Assembly (NCBI RefSeq): GCF_051020955.1
Contig: NC_135016.1
Span: 10,062,001-10,126,000 of the forward strand
Length of the DNA stretch: 64,000 nucleotides
Source of the DNA: Megalopta genalis
Taxonomy: Eukaryota; Arthropoda; Insecta; Hymenoptera; Halictidae
Direction: 5' to 3'
In this document: piece by piece, positions 22,784 through 30,890 of the stretch
Layout of the letters: every line of letters starts with the position of its first letter
Numbering within the stretch: position 1 is the first letter of the stretch
Notes under the pieces: generated by a model
The model's input: only the letters and a program-made list of their open reading frames with translations
Database searches by the model: none
What the model was told of the DNA's origin: nothing
Program-made: the position numbers and the translations under genes

Positions 22784-23671
22784 ATGAACGGGAACAACTT
22801 CCTCGGCAACCTCGGCACGGCCAATGGCATTCCAACGACAGGCAACTCTAGCGCTGTGAACCCTACACACATCGACCGCGTCGCCGTTCGGATTCCTCCG
22901 TTTTGGCACAATGACCCGGAGACGTGGTTTTGCCAGGTGGAAGGACAGTTCGCTGCAGCCGGGATCGTCGCGGATGAGACGAAGTACCACTACATCGTGG
23001 GGAACCTGGAATCGAGGGTCGCCCAAGATGTCCGCGACATCATCACAAATCCGCCACCCTCAGATAAGTACGCCAAATTAAAAAACGAACTTATCAAGCG
23101 TCTCAGCGCGACACAGGAGCAAAAGCTGCGACAGCTCCTAGAGCACGAAGAGTTAGGGGACCGCAAGCCTTCGCAGTTCTTGCGTCATTTAAGAAGCTTG
23201 GCCGGCAACACGGTACAGGACGAGATTTTAAAGCCACTGTGGCTCTCGCGCCTGCCGAGTCAGTCACAATTCGTGCTCGCGCCGCAGAACGATCTTTCGG
23301 TTGACAAACTCGCGGAGCTCGCCGATAGACTGACGGAAATCCCGACGACGCGAGGCCAAATCAACGAGGTACAGCAAGTGCCGCAGACCCTCGACACGTG
23401 CTCGCTCATCGAACGGCTAACGATATCGTTCAACACCAAGCTTTGCGAGATGGCGAACACGATGCGGCAGGAAATCGCGGCGATATCGCGACAACAAGAT
23501 CAGCGTGGGAATCGCCGAAATACGCGCTCACGCCCGCGTTCGCGTTCGCGATCAAGATGGCAGCAGAGACCCGACGGACCGTGTTACTATCATTCGAGGT
23601 TCGGAAAGGACGCGCACAAGTGCGCTCAGCCTTGTTCCTTCTCCTCGGGAAACTCTCAGGGACCTCGTTAA
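22784..23671 (+). CDS. gag: gag structural polyprotein of LTR retrotransposon
   Basis: The first in-frame ATG is at 22784 with A at -3 (AAGAAAATGA), giving 295 residues. The frame is open further upstream, with a GTG at 22742, so a non-ATG start cannot be excluded. The product should form the particle that packages the element RNA. The N-terminal half holds the PPFWHNDPETWFCQVEGQF segment typical of gag proteins in this insect lineage. A long helical capsid-like region follows, then an Arg/Ser-rich stretch before a zinc finger. The finger is C-X2-H-X9-C-X3-C (Cys at 23582, His at 23591, Cys at 23621 and 23633), unlike the usual retroviral CCHC but matching the CsRn1 group. The frame ends shortly after a GGGAAAC heptamer and overlaps pol, which lies in the -1 frame. 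No internal stop or frameshift. Confidence 0.93.
   Translation: MNGNNFLGNLGTANGIPTTGNSSAVNPTHIDRVAVRIPPFWHNDPETWFCQVEGQFAAAGIVADETKYHYIVGNLESRVAQDVRDIITNPPPSDKYAKLKNELIKRLSATQEQKLRQLLEHEELGDRKPSQFLRHLRSLAGNTVQDEILKPLWLSRLPSQSQFVLAPQNDLSVDKLAELADRLTEIPTTRGQINEVQQVPQTLDTCSLIERLTISFNTKLCEMANTMRQEIAAISRQQDQRGNRRNTRSRPRSRSRSRWQQRPDGPCYYHSRFGKDAHKCAQPCSFSSGNSQGPR
23647..23653 (+). promoter_or_regulatory. -1 ribosomal frameshift slippery site GGGAAAC
   Basis: The heptamer lies in the gag frame as G GGA AAC, an exact X XXY YYZ arrangement, 18 nt before the gag stop codon. Slipping back one base leads into the pol frame, which is open from here to 26850. GGGAAAC is a slippery heptamer already known from lentiviral gag-pol junctions. 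Downstream, GGCGGC (23673-23678) can pair with GCCGCC (23702-23707), and GAG/CTC extends the stem past a 2-nt bulge. The 19-nt spacer is longer than usual, so another fold may be the true stimulator. Confidence 0.8.
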
Positions 23672-26600
23672 TGGCGGCGAGCGACTCCTGCCCGACCTCG
23701 CGCCGCCTTTACGTCACCGACGCCGCGACCAAAGTACAATACCTGATCGACACGGGCGCCGACGTCTCCGTATACCCACGAAAACGCGTTCGCGGTCCGC
23801 GAGAAAAGTCGGAATACGAATTGTATGCTGCGAATAATTCGGTGATCACTACCTACGGCACGATCCCGATCGACCTCAACCTCGGATTGCGTCGCCAGTT
23901 CTCATGGAACTTCATCATCGCGAACGTCGAAAAACCGATCATTGGCACAGACTTCTTGTACCACTTTGGTTTGCTAGCCGACATACGCAACAATAGGCTA
24001 GTCGACAGTACAACGTCGCTAATTTCGCTCGGGAAACCCGCAGGGGACGAGGTGAGCAGTATCAAAGTCATCGTTGGTACGTCGAAATACCACGAACTGC
24101 TCTCTCGTTATCCCGAAATTACGCGACCGAAAGGTTCACTTGCGATGAGGGATATCAATCACTCCACTCGGCATCACATCCGTACGACGCCCGGACCACC
24201 GGTATCCTGCAAGCCTAGAAGACTTGCGCCGGAGAAGTTCAACGAGGCCAAACGCCAATTCAACGAGATGATCCGCGCCGGCATCGCACGACCATCGGAC
24301 AGCCCGTGGGCCTCGCCTCTGCATATGGTCCAGAAAAAGAACAGCGAGTGGAGAATATGCGGAGACTACCGACCCCTCAACGCCCGAACCATACACGACA
24401 ACTACGCGCCACCCAACATCGAAGATTCGACGCAGAATCTCCACGGGAAGAAAATTTTTTCCAAAATAGACTTCGTGAGTGCGTTCAACCAAATTCCGGT
24501 CGCCGAAGAACATATTCCGAAGACAGCGATAATAACGCCATTCGGCCTCATCGAAATGTTGGTCATGACGTTCGGCCTTCGCAACGCGGGACAAACGTTT
24601 CAGAGGTTCGTCGACTCCGAATTTCGCGATCTCGACCCGGCATATCCCGATTCAAGATTCAAATCCGTCCTCATCAAGTATATAGATGACTTCCTGCTGG
24701 CTTCAGACGATGAAGAACAACACTACCAGGACCTGCAAGCACTTTTCGAAAGGATAAAACAGCTCGGCCTTGTGATCAACCCAGCGAAGTGCGAATTCGG
24801 CGTTTCCCGGATGGATTTCCTCGGATACAACCTATCCGAAGCAGGTATACGCCCTCCGGAAGAAAAGGTCGAAGCCATAAGGCAGTATCCAAGGCCGCGT
24901 ACTGTAAAGCAGCTTCGCCGCTTCCTCGGGGTAATCAACTTTTACCGGCGTCTAATCCCTCACGCAGCGCAGACACAGTCACCGCTAAATGACTTACTGC
25001 GTGGGAACGTTAAAGGCAAAATGCCGATAACATGGACTCCGGAAGCCGAAGCTGCCTTCGAAAAGTGCAAGAAGGACTTGATCGAGGCAACCCTGCTCGC
25101 CCACCCGAAGAACGACGCACCACTCGCCGTTGTCACCGACGCCTCGGACACCGCAATCGGCGCAGTTCTGCAGCAGCTGATCGAGAAAGAATGGCAGCCC
25201 CTGGCGTTCTTCTCGAGAAAGCTTAGCTCCGCCGAACAAAAGTACGCAACGTACGACCGCGAATTACTCGCAATGTACGCGGCGGTGAAACACTTCAAGC
25301 ATATGGTCGAAGGAAAAATCTTCACGATTTTTACCGATCATAAGCCTCTCACATATGCTTTTCACCAAAAGCCCGAGAAGTGTTCACCCCGCCAAACACG
25401 TCATCTGGATTTGATCAGCCAGTACTCCACCGACATCCGACACGTAGCCGGAAAGGATAACACCGTAGCCGACGCGTTATCCAGAGTTGACGCACTCACA
25501 GCAACGATCAATTTCGACCGATTAGCCGAATCGCAGCAAGATGATCGCGAGCTGCGATCGTTCCTCGAAGACACCGACAGCGGACTCCAGCTGAAACAAA
25601 TTGTCGTACCTGGATCTCAAGCGCCAGTGTATTGCGATCTGTCAACCTCCAAGGCTCGACCCTTCCTCACGGCACCGTTTCGCAGGCCCGCCTTCGACTC
25701 CCTGCACCAGCTAGCTCATCCAGGCATCAAGGCATCGGTGAAGCTTACGACGCAAAGGTACGTGTGGCCCTCCATTAAAGCAGACTGTACGAGATGGGCA
25801 CGGAGTTGTATTCCGTGCCAACGATCAAAAATCTCGCGCCACACATCGGCACCAGTCGGCCGGTTCACACTGTCCTCAGCTCGGTTCGAGCACTTACACA
25901 TCGACATCGTCGGACCACTTCCCATGTCCGAAGGATTTAAATATCTGCTCACCTGCGTCGACCGTTTCACCCGATGGCCGGAGGCATGGCCCTTGGAGAA
26001 CATCGAAGCAACAACAGTCGCGCGCGCCCTATTTACCGGTTGGATTTCCCGATTCGGCACACCGCTCAGAATTACATCGGATCAAGGACGACAGTTCGAG
26101 TCACACCTATTCAAAGAGTTGAACGCTTTGTTAGGTACGACTCATCTCCGCACGAGCGCATACCACCCCGCAGCCAACGGACTCGTCGAGCGCCTGCACC
26201 GCCAACTCAAGGGCGCTATCAAAAGTCACGAGGAGGAGCGTTGGACACAGGCACTACCAGCAATATTGTTAGGCATACGATCTGCCTGGCGAGACGACCT
26301 CAGCGCAACCTCCGCAGAACTCGTATACGGTGAAAACATCCGGCTCCCTGGCGAATTTCTCGCACCCCAAAATTCGAACCAGCAACCGACAAACCAATTC
26401 ACCTCCGACCTGAAGAACAAGTTCGCGTATCTTCGCCCAACAAACGGCACAAGGCATGGCCGGAGATCCGTCTTCGTTTTCAAGGATTTAGCATCCTGCC
26501 ACCAAGTGTTCGTCCGGAACGATGCCGTCAAAACGCCGTTACAACGACCTTACGAAGGACCGTATCGTGTCGTAAAAAGGCACGAACGCAACTTCATCAT

Positions 26601-26850
26601 TGCCATAAAAGGAAGAAACGTCAACGTGACGATCGACCGATTGAAACCAGCCTACACCATGCACGAAGATAGCGAACAAATACAACAAACTCCAGATCCA
26701 CACAACACACAGACGCCACACACAGACACCAGCAGGAACGGAACAAAAAATCCCGTATCACCAGCGACAAATCAACGACGGTCCAACCGAAAAGTTAAAT
26801 TTCCAGATCATTACGGCCTACCAATCAGCAGCGAACATATCTTCGATTAA
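23653..26850 (+). CDS. pol: pol polyprotein: protease, RT, RNase H, integrase
   Basis: 1065 codons downstream of the frameshift point, unbroken; the open frame itself extends back to 23398 within gag. Domains in order follow. Aspartic protease: DTGADVSVYP with the active Asp at 23749. Reverse transcriptase: first catalytic Asp in FSKIDFVSAF (24469) and YIDD at 24679-24690. RNase H: Asp in TDASD (25138), Glu in YDREL (25261), Asp in FTDHK (25336) and Asp in ADALS (25471). Integrase: zinc finger with His at 25702 and 25714 and Cys at 25804+3 and 25816, then a catalytic triad with Asp at 25903, Asp at 26080 and Glu at 26188. The last two have 35 residues between them, the classical D,D35E. A GPY/F module (GPYRV at 26557) lies near the C terminus. 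No chromodomain seen. It is translated as a gag-pol fusion by -1 frameshifting and would be processed by its own protease. All residues needed for activity appear present. Confidence 0.95.
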   Translation, partial: LSGTSLMAASDSCPTSRRLYVTDAATKVQYLIDTGADVSVYPRKRVRGPREKSEYELYAANNSVITTYGTIPIDLNLGLRRQFSWNFIIANVEKPIIGTDFLYHFGLLADIRNNRLVDSTTSLISLGKPAGDEVSSIKVIVGTSKYHELLSRYPEITRPKGSLAMRDINHSTRHHIRTTPGPPVSCKPRRLAPEKFNEAKRQFNEMIRAGIARPSDSPWASPLHMVQKKNSEWRICGDYRPLNARTIHDNYAPPNIEDSTQNLHGKKIFSKIDFVSAFNQIPVAEEHIPKTAIITPFGLIEMLVMTFGLRNAGQTFQRFVDSEFRDLDPAYPDSRFKSVLIKYIDDFLLASDDEEQHYQDLQALFERIKQLGLVINPAKCEFGVSRMDFLGYNLSEAGIRPPEEKVEAIRQYPRPRTVKQLRRFLGVINFYRRLIPHAAQTQSPLNDLLRGNVKGKMPITWTPEAEAAFEKCKKDLIEATLLAHPKNDAPLAVVTDASDTAIGAVLQQLIEKEWQPLAFFSRKLSSAEQKYATYDRELLAMYAAVKHFKHMVEGKIFTIFTDHKPLTYAFHQKPEKCSPRQTRHLDLISQYSTDIRHVAGKDNTVADALSRVDALTATINFDRLAESQQDDRELRSFLEDTDSGLQLKQIVVPGSQAPVYCDLSTSKARPFLTAPFRRPAFDSLHQLAHPGIKASVKLTTQRYVWPSIKADCTRWARSCIPCQRSKISRHTSAPVGRFTLSSARFEHLHIDIVGPLPMSEGFKYLLTCVDRFTRWPEAWPLENIEATTVARALFTGWISRFGTPLRITSDQGRQFESHLFKELNALLGTTHLRTSAYHPAANGLVERLHRQLKGAIKSHEEERWTQALPAILLGIRSAWRDDLSATSAELVYGENIRLPGEFLAPQNSNQQPTNQFTSDLKNKFAYLRPTNGTRHGRRSVFVFKDLASCHQVFVRNDAVKTPLQRPYEGPYRVVKRHERNFIIAIKGRNVNVTIDRLKPAYTMHEDSEQIQQTPDPHNTQTPHTDTSRNGTKNPVSPATNQRRSNRKVKFPDHYGLPISSEHIFD

Positions 26851-26978
26851 CTTCGCCCACATTCTCTCCGCTACACCTTCGACAGGAGACATATAATTTA
26901 ATTTCATCCATGATCCTCGGAACCAACATTGTAAAATATTCAGTACACAAACAACATTTTTCTTGCACAAAAACACTA

Positions 26979-26990
26979 ACGGGGGAGTAC
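26979..26990 (+). other. polypurine tract
   Basis: ACGGGGGAGTAC immediately before the 3' LTR, with the purine run GGGGGAG at 26981-26987. Its place just upstream of the LTR fits the plus-strand primer of LTR elements. It is short and interrupted by TAC. Confidence 0.65.
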
Positions 26991-27356
26991 TGTAGCGTCG
27001 CATTCCTCTACCTGAGCGCGGCCGCTAGCAATAAAACAAGTACCGTTCCTAATCCTCAAAATTCCCTAAAAAGCACGCACCCCTAATAAAGCAATTCTCC
27101 TCACATCTGGACACCTCGACCCGCACGGGACTTTCCCAACTTTCTCTTTTCCTACGAAAGTCCATCTATTCCTTTCTTCCCTTCCAGTATAAAACAGACA
27201 AACGCGCAACTCAAAAGCTCAGTCTGTCCGAAGTCGCTAGCCCTACGACACCACGCTAGTCGCGCCCGCGCTCATCAATAGCCAATCAATAAACTGTATT
27301 AATAGTAGCCTTAAACACGTTCTCCGATTCGCTTACCTTCCCTTCAGCGCTAAAAT
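26991..27356 (+). repeat. 3' LTR
   Basis: Identical by eye to the 5' LTR over 366 bp, with the TATA box at 27188 and AATAAA at 27288. It joins directly to the resumed (ATATT)n tract. Confidence 0.95.
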
Positions 27357-27402
27357 ATTATATTATATTATATTATATTATATTATATTATATTATATTA
27401 TA
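27357..27402. repeat. (ATATT)n microsatellite, right part
   Basis: About nine pentanucleotide units in the same register family as the tract at 22159-22312. The retrotransposon split a pre-existing tract. Confidence 0.9.
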
Positions 27403-27409
27403 TATAACC

Positions 27410-27533
27410 CTTCTGTTGCAGAAGAAATAAAAAGTAAGATAAGAGAGTAAAAACTTTATATAAATAAAAGTGAAATAAATCAGTATAAAGTGAACAAATA
27501 ATCTCGCTTTTTATTTCTTTTGTTGCACAGAAG
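27410..27533. repeat. short inverted-repeat element
   Basis: The arm at 27410-27439 (CTTCTGTTGCAG then AAGAAATAAAAAG) is inverted at 27504-27533 (CTTTTTATTTCTTTTGTTGC then ACAGAAG) with a few-base gap. The centre of about 64 bp is AT-rich. It may be a small foldback element next to the microsatellite. Confidence 0.5.
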
Positions 27534-30185
27534 TTTTCTACACGTATACACGAGTAAATAAATAAATTCGACAATTAGAAGATCCGGTCGAAGAAAATCT
27601 GTAGTTTCATCGAAGCTGTTGAACAGAATTAAATGCGAGGCAATAAATATCGGAGCTCTCGGTATCGTTAATTAGAATGAAAAGGGGGCCTAATGCGTTA
27701 TTCTGATCTGATGAATGAGGGTAGCGCGATTCGATTTTCCCGAAGGGATTAGCTCGGTCACCGAATTCCGGGTGATCCCGTGACGAAAGCGAGTGGAAGT
27801 TATGGGGATCGAGAGCCGAGGAAACGAGGAAAAGAGGAGGATCGAGGCGAGACCGGGTCCAAAAGGGAGGAAGGAAGAGGAGGAGGACGGCCGCGGACTA
27901 TCTCGGAGGCGAGATTGTGTGTTAATGTATGGCTGGCATTCGGACGACAACCGTGACAAATTGCTTTATTAGGTTGGCAGCCCGGGAGCCTTTCCACTCG
28001 CGGCTCGCACCTCAGGGCCGCTGCTCATCGTGATTGTACGCTCTATTCTCCTCCGCCTCTGTTTCTTGTTCGCCGGCGCGGCGTGGCGTGGCGCGGCGCG
28101 GCGCGTCGCGTCGTCCTCCTCTTTCAACGCGCGCCGGAAGACAACGTAACTCGCGGCTGGATGAATGGATGAGCGAGAATGCTCGCCGCGGGAGGCCGAT
28201 GCTTTTTTGAAATCGAACCGAATCGTCTCATCCCGGGGATGAACCCTGTCCACTCGGGATCATCGATTTCCAGAGGCGATTCCCACAAATCCTCTTCCAA
28301 CCGCTGGCCCTTTTAAGGTCACTTCCTTGGCCCGTCGCCGAGTTAATGTATCTGCCTTTCCTGGGGTCGACGATGAAAAATTGTGTGCTTGCGAGTGGAA
28401 ATTAATCGACAGAAACAGAGGAGATTTTTGGGGAGAGAATGAACGGTGACGAAGCCGCGTCGATTCGGAACGGTTGGTAGCTTTCTAACACGGACGAGAA
28501 ATGTGGAAAGAGTGCAACATTGTTTTTACATTATTTTAGTAAAGGATGAAGGAAGGGGAAGCTCGTATTCTCTAGGAACACTTGTGTGGAAAGACGTAAA
28601 ATTCTGAACGGAGATCGGAACTGCAAGAAATAGACACTTAAATGATGCTCGATATCCTTAGTCTATGAAGTGTCGTAAAACTTGTTAAAAGTTTCTTGCA
28701 CGAACATCATAGAACTTTTCTAAAGCACTCTTCATTATATTGATTGAAGCTAGAAAATCGTAACGATCGAAAGAAGCTGCGCAATAGGCTTATTTTGCAA
28801 TACATTAGCTGAGATAAATATGCAGAATGATGTGTCGTGAAAGACTCCAAGATAGCATTGCTTTTAAAATGCATCGATCAGCTGAATTATAGGCAATGTA
28901 AAAATGATAAAATTGTCTAATTACTCTCTCAAATAATTTCGCGGCTTTGTCAACTGGTACAATGATTCTCAACAAATTAAAAATTTGTTGATCTAATTCT
29001 AGATAAACATTGTGTTCTATTCGTGGAACAAAACTTGAAAACAAAACTTTCGCTAAAAAATCAAATAGAAATACAATGACGGAGTAACTCATTATCATAT
29101 ACCAGTATATCAGTTATCGAATATGGGTGAAAATTAAGAGTATCACTCTCGTACTACGACAGATAAGAGAAGTCTTCACACAACGAATGCGTAGCAGCGA
29201 GTGATTTCGAAATTGCGAAATAAACCCGTCATATCTCCGGCTTATTATGGCCAGGCTTCAGAGTCCGGAGCCTTGGATCAACCATAAACACGTTCGATAC
29301 TTCTGCTATCTTTATTTAAGCGTGGTTTCCGAGAACGTTAAATTGTTTTTGCTCCCAGACAATAAATTTCATTCCAGTTAATTATCGATAATCTCTAATC
29401 AAGCGAAGACTCTAACGAAGGTTCTAATATCTTTGCAGGGAGGAATCGAAGGCTATCCAAGCCCAGAGGACGAGGCTTCGGGATCGATTGGAACGGTAGC
29501 AGGAGGAAAGGCTCCAGGAAGCTCACAGGAAAGATCGTGGACTGTTACGTCACCTGGCCAAGGCTGCCACCTTGCAGCTCGCGTCCGCGCGGCTCGGCTC
29601 GGCTCGGCGAAGACTGCGGATTATTAATGTTTGCGTCGGGTCGTTAATGGATCGGGGTCTCCCATTCGAGGCGCGGGGAACGTAGAATGCGGGTCCAGCT
29701 GTGAACGCGTTATAAGATCCTTTTTTGCGCGGTACAATGTCCTGGCGACTCCCGGATGCGGCATCATTAAGTCAGCCGCCCTCCTCGCCACACCGTCGCC
29801 CATCTTGGGCCTCTGTCCCGCGGTGGGACTTTTGTAAGGCCGCCGCCGCAATCGAATATCGACGGTGTTAGGCGAACGCCCGCCGCCGTAACTAGAGGTG
29901 TACTCGAATTTCGTGTCGAGACGTAAACATGGGAGTTGCTTCGATAATTCGTATGACACGAATACTTACGATTTCTTTAATCACTATTTATTAAGACCAG
30001 GTTTGCGGAACCTGTCAAAATCACTAATTTTTTCATTTACGAATGTTCAGATTGTAAAGGTACGTTTATGAGTTGTTTATGCAATAAGTGTGTCACTTGT
30101 GGCAAGTATTATAGTAACGCTTGTTAAAAATCAAACTAAATGTCTTATTGTTGCTTTTATAAATTAATATAGGGCAGCTGCTTTT
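27534..30185. other. non-coding, unassigned
   Basis: CpG-rich at about 27700-28330, including GGCGCGGCG-type runs near 28075-28115, and again at about 29430-29920 with a GGCTC run near 29593. AT-rich between. Open frames in the GC-rich parts overlap on both strands and I recognise none of them. Confidence 0.4.
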
Positions 30186-30335
30186 AACGCTCAATAAATT
30201 TGGTATTAATAGTATTAATAGTATATTAATAGTACTAATAGTATATTAATTATTAATAGTACTAATATACTATTAATATACTATAGTATACTATTATTAA
30301 TAGTATTAATAGTATATTAATAGTACTTTACTTAT
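30186..30335. repeat. AT-rich TATTAATAGTA repeat
   Basis: Repeated TATTAATAGTA units in both orientations (ATTAATAGTACTAATAGTAT and TACTATTAATATACTATAG), so the block is internally palindromic. Confidence 0.8.
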
Positions 30336-30685
30336 TAAATAAAGAAATTAGATAGTGAAATCTTTATTCGTTAAATAAAGTTTGTTAATTACATGGAAGT
30401 ATCATATAACGCTTGATAGCGCTTCATACAATACATATAAATTAGAATCGTAGTGACGCAAATTACGTTTTCGAAAATTTAGACTTACGTCTCAAAATGT
30501 AATCTATACATGCCAAAATGTTAAAAAGACCAGTGAAATAAATTATGAAGTTGCAATAAATTAATTTAACTCTAAATTATCTTAACACTAAATTTGCTCA
30601 GTGAACAATATATATCTTAGACAACAATAATACTTCTTGCCACATATATATAAATATTCGAGTAATTTTCGAATATTTTCGAATA

Positions 30686-30890
30686 CAGTAAATTCTTTCC
30701 AATCTTCCTTCAGCTTGTAAACAAAAATGGACAATTTAGTAAAAAGAGCCTCGAGAAGATCATTCGAACCTCGCGACTCATTTTTATCGTTGCCGATTGT
30801 CGACAATTATAAAAACGAGATTCAAAGCTCGTGTCTCCTCTTCCCAAATTTTTGTTTATAAGCTGGAGGAAAATTAGGGAGAATTTACTG
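30686..30890. mobile_element. palindromic CAGTAAATTC MITE, copy B
   Basis: 205 bp from CAGTAAATTC to GAATTTACTG, flanked by TA on both sides. The two halves are inverted copies: CAGCTTGTAAACAAAAATGG on the left mirrors TTTTTGTTTATAAGCTGGAG on the right. The centre is TTGCCGATTGTCGACAATTA. The TA duplication and CAGT ends fit a non-autonomous Tc1/mariner-type element. No coding capacity. Confidence 0.85.

Larger units (their letters stand above)
22313..27356 (+). mobile_element. complete Ty3/gypsy LTR retrotransposon, CsRn1/Kabuki-like
   Basis: This is a 5.04-kb element in the order LTR, primer binding site, gag, protease, reverse transcriptase, RNase H, integrase, polypurine tract, LTR. The two 366-bp LTRs appear identical base for base. 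Both open frames are unbroken and every catalytic residue I looked for is present. The tRNA-Trp-type primer site and the C-X2-H-X9-C-X3-C gag finger are known hallmarks of the CsRn1 group (CsRn1 of Clonorchis, Kabuki of Bombyx). The order RNase H then integrase, with no chromodomain seen, fits a non-chromoviral Ty3/gypsy element. There is no env frame between pol and the 3' LTR. It sits inside an (ATATT)n tract. Identical LTRs imply a recent insertion. Confidence 0.95.

Noticed and set aside
23853..26721. Minus-strand frames within the retrotransposon
   Set aside because: They are shadows of the GC-rich pol coding strand and have no domains.
26851..26990. An env gene after pol
   Set aside because: Only 140 bp separate the pol stop from the 3' LTR, with no frame of note.
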